Below, piece by piece: positions 57,214-64,000 of a stretch of DNA of 64,000 nucleotides. Source of the DNA: Streptomyces sp. AM 2-1-1. Its GTDB lineage: Bacteria; Actinomycetota; Actinomycetes; Streptomycetales; Streptomycetaceae. Positions within the stretch are counted from its first letter, which is position 1; every line of letters begins with the position of its first letter. The position numbers and the translations under genes are program-made. The notes beneath the pieces were generated by a model, which did no database searches, was not told the origin of the DNA, and worked only from the letters and a program-made list of their open reading frames with translations. The stretch is from positions 2,666,001-2,730,000 of the forward strand of contig NZ_CP119147.1 of the NCBI RefSeq assembly GCF_029167645.1, read 5' to 3'.

Positions 57214-57641
57214 GGGGACGAGGCCCCGGGCCGGGCGGGCTCCTGCGCATCGGATCACCGTGTGCGAGGTGCGTCAGGTGTGTCCCGTCGCGCCGCGAAG
57301 TGTTCGCGGGCCCTTCGCCGTTCCCGCCGCGGGGACCCACACGGGATACCGGGTCCCGCTTCTCCCCCGCCTCGCACCCGATCCCCCTCTCTCGACGGCC
57401 GACTTGACTACGCTCCGTCAACAGGCAGGGCGCAAAAGAGAACAAGATCTTCGAACGCAACGCCAACACCGGGTCTTCACTGCGTCGAAAGGCGCTCGAA
57501 TGCCCGATTTCGCGGAGACCAAACCCTTCTGATGATTGTGGCCGTCACACACCGCCAGGTACAGTCGCGGCCACTGCTTCCCCCGGGGCTCACCCCACTG
57601 AACTCCGGACTGGTCCTGCTGCCGAGGCGAGAGAGAAGTTG
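57214..57641 (+). other. Intergenic region upstream of the M23 peptidase gene
   Basis: A 428-bp gap. It contains a less GC-rich segment (about 57390-57540) likely to hold the promoter and 5' leader of the M23 gene. I looked for the c-di-AMP (ydaO) riboswitch seen before some Streptomyces wall-hydrolase genes and did not find its conserved blocks. Confidence 0.5.
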
Positions 57642-59507
57642 GTGAACGACCAGCACACCCACGCCGGGTACGCCGGATACGACGCGTCACAGACTGGCAG
57701 CTACCCTGCCGATCCGCTCTTCGGGACGCTCCCCGCAGAGCAGGGCGTCGTCCCCGGTCCCGGATACGCCGTCGGTTGCCCGGCGGGCCCCGCGGCCGCC
57801 CTCCACGACACGGCCACCCACCACGACGCGTACGCCGGTCAGCACACCCCCTACGCCGCCGACTCCTCCTGGGAGAACGGCGCCCACGGCGGAGCGGGCG
57901 CGCACCCCGGCTCGTACGACCCCTACGGGGCAGAGTCCCGGGGGGCGCAGCAGCCCGCGTACGACACGACCACCGGAGGCTGGCCGGCCATCCCCCCGGA
58001 CGGGACCGGACAGTGGGACTCCAGCGCCTGGCAGCAGGCGGCGACCCACACCACGACCGGACAGTGGGGCTTCACCGACACCGGTGCCTTCCCCACCACC
58101 ACCTTCGAGTCGGCCCTGTACGAGACGGGCGCGTACCCGTCCGCCACGCCGGCCGGCGCGTACGAGGCGCAGGCGCCGCACCACGGGGCCACCGCCTACG
58201 CCACCGGCGCCTACGAGACCGGCACGTACGACACCAGCGCGTACGACACCGGCACCGGTGCTCACGACAGCGGATCCCACGCCACCGGCGCCTACGATTC
58301 CCAGGCCTTCGCCCCGGGCGGATCCGGCTACGACAGCGGCTACGACACCCCCGCCTCCGGCGTCCGGGCCTACGCGCCCACCGCCTTCGCCACCGGTGCG
58401 TACGACAGCGGCGCCTACGACGCGACCGCCTGGAACACCGCGCCGGACCCCGGCGCCACGCCCGGGACGGAGGCGTACCCCCAGGAACACACGTCCTACG
58501 CCTCCGACGGGCAGCACCCCGAACACCGGGCGCCCGAACACCCGCCGCACGAGGACCTGGTGGCCGAGGAGCGGCGGCCCGCGCCGGACGACGAGGCGTT
58601 CGTCCAGGACGAGCGGCCCGCACGCCCCGGCGTCCGAGAGGCCGCGCAGGACCCCGCCCCCGAGCCCGAGGACCTGTCCGGTCAACCGGACACCTGGCCC
58701 GACCCGTACCACCCCGAGGTCCGTACCGATGGACGGCCCGAGGGCCGGCCCGCCCACCGGAACCGTGCCCGGCGCCGTTCGCCCGCCAAGCGGACCGCCC
58801 TGCTGACCATCGCGGTTCCTTCCGCCTGCGTGATGGGCGTCGCGGGCATCGCGGCCGCATCGGTCGGCGGGCTCGGCGGCGGCGAGGAGACCAAGGACGA
58901 CACGACGACGATGGCCGCCGCCGACACGGCCACCGTCAAGGTGCTCGCCTCCAACTCCAAGCTGGACACGCAGCTCGCGGGGGTCAACGCCGCCGGTGCG
59001 GACTTCCGCGACCGGGCGAGCCGTACGCAGGAGCGCATCGACCTCAAGGAGCGGCAGGCAACCGAGAAGAAGAAGCGCGAGGAGGAGGCCGCCCGCAAGG
59101 AGGCCGCCCGCCCGAAGTACCTGCTGCCGGTCGCGCAGCACGGTCTGAGCGCGTACTTCGGACAGGCCGGGGTCAACTGGATGTCCGTGCACACCGGCAT
59201 CGACTTCCCCGTGCAGTACGGGACACAGGTGATGGCCGCGACCGACGGCACAGTGCGCACCCAGTGGAACAGCGCCTACGGCAACATGGCGATCGTGACG
59301 ACGGAGGACGGCACCGAGACCTGGTACTGCCACCTGAGCAGTACCCGGATCCGCTCGGGCCCGGTGAAGGCCGGCGACGTCATCGCGTACTCCGGCAACT
59401 CGGGCAATTCCACCGGCCCGCACCTGCACTTCGAGGTGCGGCCCGGCGGTGGCTCCGCGATCAACCCGCTGGCCTGGCTGCAGAGCCACGGGCTCGACCC
59501 GCAGTGA
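57642..59507 (+). CDS. Membrane-anchored M23 metallopeptidase
   Basis: A 621-aa protein; GTG 57642 (or adjacent TTG 57639) follows GAGAGAAG. The first roughly 380 residues are cytoplasmic low-complexity sequence with many Tyr/Thr/Gly/Ala repeats (TGAYETGTYDTSAYDTGT). A transmembrane helix (about 384-405) is followed by a coiled coil (about 430-485) and the M23 domain (about 495-615) with zinc ligands in HTGIDF and HLHFE plus CHLSS. It cuts peptidoglycan peptide bridges outside the membrane. It ends at a 22-bp terminator. Confidence 0.93.
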   Translation: MNDQHTHAGYAGYDASQTGSYPADPLFGTLPAEQGVVPGPGYAVGCPAGPAAALHDTATHHDAYAGQHTPYAADSSWENGAHGGAGAHPGSYDPYGAESRGAQQPAYDTTTGGWPAIPPDGTGQWDSSAWQQAATHTTTGQWGFTDTGAFPTTTFESALYETGAYPSATPAGAYEAQAPHHGATAYATGAYETGTYDTSAYDTGTGAHDSGSHATGAYDSQAFAPGGSGYDSGYDTPASGVRAYAPTAFATGAYDSGAYDATAWNTAPDPGATPGTEAYPQEHTSYASDGQHPEHRAPEHPPHEDLVAEERRPAPDDEAFVQDERPARPGVREAAQDPAPEPEDLSGQPDTWPDPYHPEVRTDGRPEGRPAHRNRARRRSPAKRTALLTIAVPSACVMGVAGIAAASVGGLGGGEETKDDTTTMAAADTATVKVLASNSKLDTQLAGVNAAGADFRDRASRTQERIDLKERQATEKKKREEEAARKEAARPKYLLPVAQHGLSAYFGQAGVNWMSVHTGIDFPVQYGTQVMAATDGTVRTQWNSAYGNMAIVTTEDGTETWYCHLSSTRIRSGPVKAGDVIAYSGNSGNSTGPHLHFEVRPGGGSAINPLAWLQSHGLDPQ

Positions 59508-59532
59508 GCACGGGGTAGGTACGGTCGCTCGA

Positions 59533-59581
59533 CCGACGCACGGAGGGCCGGGTCGCGAAGACCCGGCCCTCCGTGCGTCGG
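59533..59581. terminator. Very strong bidirectional terminator
   Basis: 22-bp perfect arms (59533-59554 and 59560-59581) with loop GCGAA, between the convergent M23 peptidase and pcrA genes. Confidence 0.95.
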
Positions 59582-59614
59582 CGCGTCGGTCCGCCGCATC
59601 CAGGACGAGAGGGA

Positions 59615-62143
59615 CTACAGCTTCTCGACGGGGGCGTACCGCAGCAGCAGCTTCTTGGGCCGTTCGTCGCCGAAGTCGACGGTGGCCTTGGCCTGGTCGC
59701 CGAAGCCGTCGACGGCGGTCACCGTGCCCAGGCCGAACTGGTCGTGCGTGACACGGTCCCCGACCACGAGCGTGACCACCGGCTTCTCGCCGGCACGCCG
59801 GGTCGCGAATCCGGAGGGGCCGGAGCGGGAGCGGGAGGAGGAGAGCGACGAGGTGATCCCCGAGGTGGGTCCGGCCGAGGCCGCCATCGGCCCCTTCCGC
59901 TTCCACTCCAGGTGCTGGTCCGGGATCTCCTCCAGGAACCGCGACGCCGGGTTGTACGAGGGCTGGCCCCAGGCGCTCCGCATGGAGGCGCGGGTGAGGT
60001 AGAGGCGCTCGCGGGCGCGGGTGATCCCGACGTACGCGAGGCGGCGCTCCTCCTCCAGCTCCTTCACCTGGCCGAGCGCCCGCATGTGCGGGAAGACGCC
60101 GTCCTCCATGCCGGTGAGGAAGACGACGGGGAACTCCAGGCCCTTGGCGGTGTGGAGCGTCATCAGCGTGATGACGCCGGAGCCGTCCTCGTCCTCGTCG
60201 GGGATCTGGTCGGAGTCGGCGACCAGGGCGACCCGCTCCAGGAACTCGGCGAGCGTCCCGGAGATGCCCGCGACGTCGGCGTCCACACCGGCGTCGAGGC
60301 CGGGACCGGCAGCGGAGGCCGCCCCGGCTCCCTCGCCCGCCGCCTCGTCCGGAGCCACCGCACGGCCCTGCTCCTGCTCGAACTCCAGCGCCACGGCGGC
60401 GAGTTCCTGGAGGTTCTCGATGCGGGTCTCGTCCTGCGGGTCGGTGGACGCCTGGAGCTCGGCGAGGTACCCGGTGCGCTCCATGACGGCTTCCAGCACG
60501 ACCGCGGGGCCGGCCCCCGACTCGACGACGGTGCGCAGCTCCTCCATCAGCGTGTTGAACCGCTTCACCGCGTTCGTCGAGCGGGCCGCCATGCCGTACG
60601 CCTCGTCGACCCGGCGGAGCGCCTGCGCGAAGGAGATCTTCTCGCGCTGCGAGAGCGCGTCGATCATCGCTTCCGCACGGTCGCCGATGCCGCGCTTGGG
60701 CACGTTGAGGATGCGGCGCAGCGGGACGGTGTCCTCGGGGTTGGCGAGCACCCGGAGGTAGGCCAGGATGTCCCGGACCTCCTTGCGCTCGTAGAAGCGG
60801 ACGCCGCCGACGACCTTGTAGGGCAGGCCGACGCGGATGAAGATCTCTTCGAAGACGCGGGACTGCGCGTTGGTGCGGTAGAAGACCGCGACGTCGCCGG
60901 CTTTGGCGTCGCCCGCGTCGGTGAGCCGGTCGATCTCGTCGGCGACGAACTGCGCCTCGTCGTGCTCGGTGTCGGCGACGTACCCGGTGATCCGGGTGCC
61001 GGTGCCGGCGTTGGTCCAGAGGTTCTTGGGGCGGCGGCTCTCGTTGCGCTCGATGACGGCGTTGGCGGCCGAGAGGATCGTCTGCGTGGAGCGGTAGTTC
61101 TGCTCCAGCAGGATCGTGGTGGCGTCCGGGTAGTCCTCCTCGAACTGGAGGATGTTGCGGATCGTCGCGCCCCGGAAGGCGTAGATCGACTGGTCGGCGT
61201 CGCCGACGACGCACAGCTCACCGGGCGCCTCCGGCCCGTCGGCCGGGCCGACCAGCTCGCGCACGAGGGTGTACTGCGCGTGGTTGGTGTCCTGGTACTC
61301 GTCGACCAGGATGTGCCGGAAGCGGCGGCGGTAGTGCTCGGCGACGTCGGGGAACGCCTGGAGCAGGTGGACCGTCGTCATGATGATGTCGTCGAAGTCG
61401 AGGGCGTTGGCCTCGCGCAGCCGCGCCTGGTAGAGCGCGTACGCCTGGGCCAGGGTCTTCTCGAAGCCGTCGGCGGCCTGCCCGGCGAAGGTCTCCTCGT
61501 CGATGAGCTCGTTCTTGAGGTTGGAGACCTTGGCGGTGAAGGACTTCGGCGGGTAGCGCTTGGGGTCGAGGTCGAGATCGCGGCAGACCAGCGCCATCAG
61601 CCGCTTGGAGTCGGCCGCGTCGTAGATCGAGAACGACGAGGTGAAGCCGAGCCGCTTCGACTCGCGGCGCAGGATGCGTACGCACGCGCTGTGGAAGGTC
61701 ATGACCCACATGGCGTGGGCGCGGGGACCGACGAGCTGCTCGACCCGCTCCTTCATCTCCCCGGCGGCCTTGTTGGTGAAGGTGATCGCCAGGATCTGCC
61801 CGGGGTGCGTACCGCGCTCGGCGAGGAGGTGGGCGATGCGGTGGGTGAGCACCCGGGTCTTGCCGGAGCCGGCGCCCGCGACGATGAGCAGTGGCGACCC
61901 GGCGTGCACGACGGCGGCGCGCTGCTCGGTGTTGAGACCGTCGAGCAGTGCGGCGGAGTCGAGGACCGGGCGCGGAGCGCCGTCACGGTAGTAGCCGTCC
62001 CGGGGCGGCGGGGGCGCGTCGAAGATGCCCGCGAAGAGGCCCTCGGGCTCCTCCTCGGACGCGTGGTCCTCGGGCGGCGGCGGGGGCGTCTCCTCCGCGG
62101 GCTGGAGGCCGGTCAGGAAACTGTCGTCAAAGAGGCTGCTCAT
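59615..62143 (-). CDS. pcrA: PcrA/UvrD-type ATP-dependent DNA helicase
   Basis: An 842-aa superfamily 1A 3'-5' helicase for repair and replication-fork processing. Motifs: Ia AGAGSGKTRVLTHRIA (about 81), II VDEYQDTN (about 283), III GDADQSIYAFRGA, IV ILLEQNYRSTQ, V TLHTAKGLEFPVVFL, VI RRLAYVGITRARERLYL. The C-terminus includes the RNA-polymerase-interaction Tudor-like domain (VGDRVTHDQFGLGTVTAVDG). ATG 62143 is the usual start. No RecA-NDp motif was seen upstream. Confidence 0.97.
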   Translation of the reverse strand: MSSLFDDSFLTGLQPAEETPPPPPEDHASEEEPEGLFAGIFDAPPPPRDGYYRDGAPRPVLDSAALLDGLNTEQRAAVVHAGSPLLIVAGAGSGKTRVLTHRIAHLLAERGTHPGQILAITFTNKAAGEMKERVEQLVGPRAHAMWVMTFHSACVRILRRESKRLGFTSSFSIYDAADSKRLMALVCRDLDLDPKRYPPKSFTAKVSNLKNELIDEETFAGQAADGFEKTLAQAYALYQARLREANALDFDDIIMTTVHLLQAFPDVAEHYRRRFRHILVDEYQDTNHAQYTLVRELVGPADGPEAPGELCVVGDADQSIYAFRGATIRNILQFEEDYPDATTILLEQNYRSTQTILSAANAVIERNESRRPKNLWTNAGTGTRITGYVADTEHDEAQFVADEIDRLTDAGDAKAGDVAVFYRTNAQSRVFEEIFIRVGLPYKVVGGVRFYERKEVRDILAYLRVLANPEDTVPLRRILNVPKRGIGDRAEAMIDALSQREKISFAQALRRVDEAYGMAARSTNAVKRFNTLMEELRTVVESGAGPAVVLEAVMERTGYLAELQASTDPQDETRIENLQELAAVALEFEQEQGRAVAPDEAAGEGAGAASAAGPGLDAGVDADVAGISGTLAEFLERVALVADSDQIPDEDEDGSGVITLMTLHTAKGLEFPVVFLTGMEDGVFPHMRALGQVKELEEERRLAYVGITRARERLYLTRASMRSAWGQPSYNPASRFLEEIPDQHLEWKRKGPMAASAGPTSGITSSLSSSRSRSGPSGFATRRAGEKPVVTLVVGDRVTHDQFGLGTVTAVDGFGDQAKATVDFGDERPKKLLLRYAPVEKL

Positions 62144-62425
62144 CGCTTGTCGAGTTTAGAGGGCTCCACCGACACTCCGGGCAGCCTTGGCACAACCGCC
62201 GGCCGTACGGTCACCGGGCGTCAGGAGCCGTGCGCGGCGCGCGAGGGAAACGTCCCCCCGCCGCACCCCTGCGACCAAGGTCACGAAAATGTATCGGGCA
62301 TATCGCTCACCGCCCTTCCCAGCCGCCCCGCCGCTTGGCTACCGTGCTCAGCCGGGCGACCCGCAACCCCGGACAGGTCGAACGACGCAGGTCTGGCAGG
62401 CGGTCCACGGAAGGAGATGCCTCTC

Positions 62426-63604
62426 TTGGCATCGCATCGCAAACCGCGCACCCCGGTGCGCATCCCGTCTTCGGCCGTGGGCTTCACCACGGTGGCACTG
62501 GCCTCGGTGACGCTGCTCTCCACGCAGAGCGCGACGGCCGCCCCCTCGGCGCCCAAGCCGAGCATCGAGGACGTGCAGAAGAGGGTCGACACCCTTTACC
62601 GCGAGGCGGGTTCGGCCACGCAGGAGTACAACCGGGCGAAGGACGCCACGGCCGAGCAGCAGGACCGGATGGACACCCTGCTGGAGGAGGCGGCCCAGCG
62701 GGCGGACAAGGTCAACGAGGCCCGCCGCGCGCTCGGCAACTATGCGGCGGCCCAGTACCGCACCGGCGGTCTGGCGTCCTCGATGACGTTCTTCCTGGCG
62801 GACGACCCGCAGTCGTACTTCGACCAGGACCAGCTGATGAAGCGGCGGAGCAGCCAGCAGCAGAAGGCGGTCGACGACTTCCGTACGCAGCAGCTGGCGG
62901 CGGCCGAGAAGCGCACCGAGGCGATGGAGAGCCTCCGGACGCTGACCGCGTCCCAGGCCGATCTGCGCAGCAGCAAGCAGGACGTGCAGGACAAGCTCTC
63001 CGAGGCGCGCACGCTGCTCTCCGAGCTGACCGCCCAGGAGAAGGCGCGCCTCGCGGAGCTGGAGCGGAAGAAGGAAGCCGAGGCCCGGAAGAAGGCGGAG
63101 AAGCTCGCCGCCGAGCAGGCCGCCGCGAAGGAGGCGGCCGACGAGGCGGCCGCCGATGCCGCCACTGCTGCCGCCGCCGCGGTCTCCACCCGGACGCCGG
63201 CGGACACCACCGCCACCGGCTCGACGCCGGCCCCGGCCCCGGCCCCGACGGCGTCCGGCAAGGGCGCCCAGGCCCTGGCGTTCGCCGAGTCCCAGATCGG
63301 CAAGCCGTACGTCTGGGGGGCCACCGGCCCCGCGTCGTACGACTGCTCCGGGCTGACCCAGGCCGCCTGGCGGGAGGCGGGCGTCGACCTGCCGCGGACC
63401 ACCTGGGACCAGGTGAACGTCGGCACGGCGGTCGCGACGGCGGACCTCCGGCCCGGGGACCTGGTCTTCTTCTACGACGACATCAGCCACGTCGGCATCT
63501 ACAAGGGTGACGGGATGATGGTCCACGCGCCGAAGCCGGGTGCGTACGTCCGCGAGGAGTCGATCTTCTACATGCCGATCTACGGCAGCGTCCGCCCGGG
63601 CTGA
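62426..63604 (+). CDS. Secreted NlpC/P60 cell-wall hydrolase with coiled-coil
   Basis: A 392-aa exported peptidoglycan endopeptidase. TTG 62426 is the preferred start: GGAAGGAG lies 9 bases before it and immediately abuts the in-frame ATG 62417. The signal peptide runs to about 39 (VGFTTVALASVTLLSTQSATAA). A long coiled coil (about 45-235) precedes an Ala/Thr/Pro linker and the NlpC/P60 domain (about 280-390) with catalytic Cys in SYDCSGLTQAAW and His in DISHVGIY. It resembles the Rpf/RipA-type hydrolases of actinomycetes. Confidence 0.94.
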   Translation: MASHRKPRTPVRIPSSAVGFTTVALASVTLLSTQSATAAPSAPKPSIEDVQKRVDTLYREAGSATQEYNRAKDATAEQQDRMDTLLEEAAQRADKVNEARRALGNYAAAQYRTGGLASSMTFFLADDPQSYFDQDQLMKRRSSQQQKAVDDFRTQQLAAAEKRTEAMESLRTLTASQADLRSSKQDVQDKLSEARTLLSELTAQEKARLAELERKKEAEARKKAEKLAAEQAAAKEAADEAAADAATAAAAAVSTRTPADTTATGSTPAPAPAPTASGKGAQALAFAESQIGKPYVWGATGPASYDCSGLTQAAWREAGVDLPRTTWDQVNVGTAVATADLRPGDLVFFYDDISHVGIYKGDGMMVHAPKPGAYVREESIFYMPIYGSVRPG

Positions 63605-63640
63605 CCGGAGGGTTCGCCCGTGCCCTCCCGGGCACCGGCC

Positions 63641-63686
63641 GGATCAGGTCCAGAGGGTGGCGGGGGATCAGGTCCAGAGGGTGGCG
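63641..63686. repeat. 22-bp duplication spanning the end of the terminal membrane-protein gene
   Basis: 63641-63662 and 63665-63686 are identical 22-mers with a 24-bp period. Both copies contain TCA (TGA on the minus strand) in the same frame, so the stop codon and the last residues of the minus-strand gene are duplicated downstream. Confidence 0.85.
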
Positions 63687-64000
63687 ATGAAGATGTTGGC
63701 GACGGTCAGTCCGCCCACGGCCGCGAAGGCGCCCTTGGACACCTTCTCCTCGTCCCGCTTGAGGTAGACGAGGGCGAGGATCACGACGAGGACCAGCAGC
63801 TTGACGCCGATCTTGACGTTGTTCACCGGGTTGTCGTCGGCCTGGTGGAAGCCGACGAGGGCGACACCGGTGACCAGCATGGTGAGCGCGCCGTGCAGCA
63901 TCGCGGGGACGAACCGGGCGGTTCCGGCGCCCATCGCCTTCATCTGCGTCAGGAAGCCGCCCAGCAGGGAGGCGATACCGATGATGTGCAGGGCGACGAA
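63668..64000 (-). CDS. Small integral membrane protein, 5' end outside window
   Basis: The frame stays open to base 64000 (FVALHIIGIASLLGGFLTQMK and onward), so the start is beyond the right edge. At least 110 residues with four hydrophobic segments are visible (LHIIGIASLLGGFL, MLHGALTMLVTGVALVGF, VKLLVLVVILALVYLK, GAFAAVGGLTVANIFIATLW). No family is recognised. It is convergent with the NlpC/P60 gene. Confidence 0.85.
   Translation of the reverse strand, partial: FVALHIIGIASLLGGFLTQMKAMGAGTARFVPAMLHGALTMLVTGVALVGFHQADDNPVNNVKIGVKLLVLVVILALVYLKRDEEKVSKGAFAAVGGLTVANIFIATLWT

Noticed and set aside
59615..62200. Linking pcrA to the DNA-damage promoter found at the MoxR locus
   Set aside because: I saw no TTGTCRGTG motif upstream of pcrA, so only physical proximity remains.
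62144..62425. c-di-AMP (ydaO) riboswitch before the NlpC/P60 gene
   Set aside because: The conserved blocks of the class were not found, and the segment reads as an ordinary promoter and leader.

Overview
The window is chromosomal DNA of a Streptomyces or close relative. The G+C content is very high with strong third-position G/C bias. GTG and TTG starts and GTGA/ATGA stop-start overlaps are common, two rare TTA leucine codons occur, and many families are typical of actinomycetes (DUF397, DUF5753-XRE, DUF3017, DUF2079, DUF3040, DUF6350). From memory, the order pcrA, M23 peptidase, B12-binding protein, sucCD, purNH, folD, mdh, trpS matches the S. coelicolor core chromosome. No tRNA, rRNA, CRISPR array or insertion sequence was recognised.

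Layout. 1-8.6 kb: a DprE1/DprE2-like pair (DprE1 cut by the window edge), a DUF3040 protein, a 2'-5' RNA ligase family protein, trpS, rocD, and a secreted multidomain GH9 cellulase under a perfect CebR-type operator. 8.6-19.5 kb is an accessory stretch: two paralogous small proteins, a TTA-containing ATP-grasp ligase preceded by a tandem repeat, a DUF2975/XRE pair, a VOC protein, an alpha/beta hydrolase, a flavoprotein, a DUF5753-XRE/DUF397 pair, an MFS transporter, and a roughly 700-nt apparently non-coding leader ending in a 32-bp palindrome before a MerR-type gene. 19.7-29.2 kb: a MocR regulator divergent from an AhpD-like protein, an AraC regulator, a cyclase-like protein, a secreted protein, a decayed gene, and a three-gene operon in which two products share an IGDHNTVT motif resembling the RHIM amyloid core. 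29.4-46.7 kb is mostly housekeeping: mdh, DUF3017-folD, purN-purH and sucC-sucD, interspersed with membrane proteins, a GNAT protein, a GH11 xylanase and a HTH/ECF-like membrane regulator.

47.0-55.1 kb carries a divergent five-gene MoxR ATPase / VWA / DUF5682 / SWIM-family / DUF5691 system. Its intergenic region holds two facing copies of the LexA-independent DNA-damage promoter motif of actinobacteria (RecA-NDp, PafBC type). One copy matches the full consensus and would make a leaderless transcript starting at the ATG of the SWIM-family gene, which here lacks the SWIM zinc finger. 55.4-64 kb: a B12-binding acyl-CoA mutase subunit, a lipase, an M23 peptidase, the PcrA/UvrD helicase, an NlpC/P60 hydrolase and a membrane protein running off the edge.

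How it works together. The metabolic genes supply one-carbon units, purines and the lower TCA cycle. Two glycanases with separate regulatory boxes serve plant polymer use. Two cell-wall hydrolases flank the helicase. The two most interesting multigene units are the MoxR/VWA system, predicted to be DNA-damage induced, and the operon with the shared RHIM-like motif.
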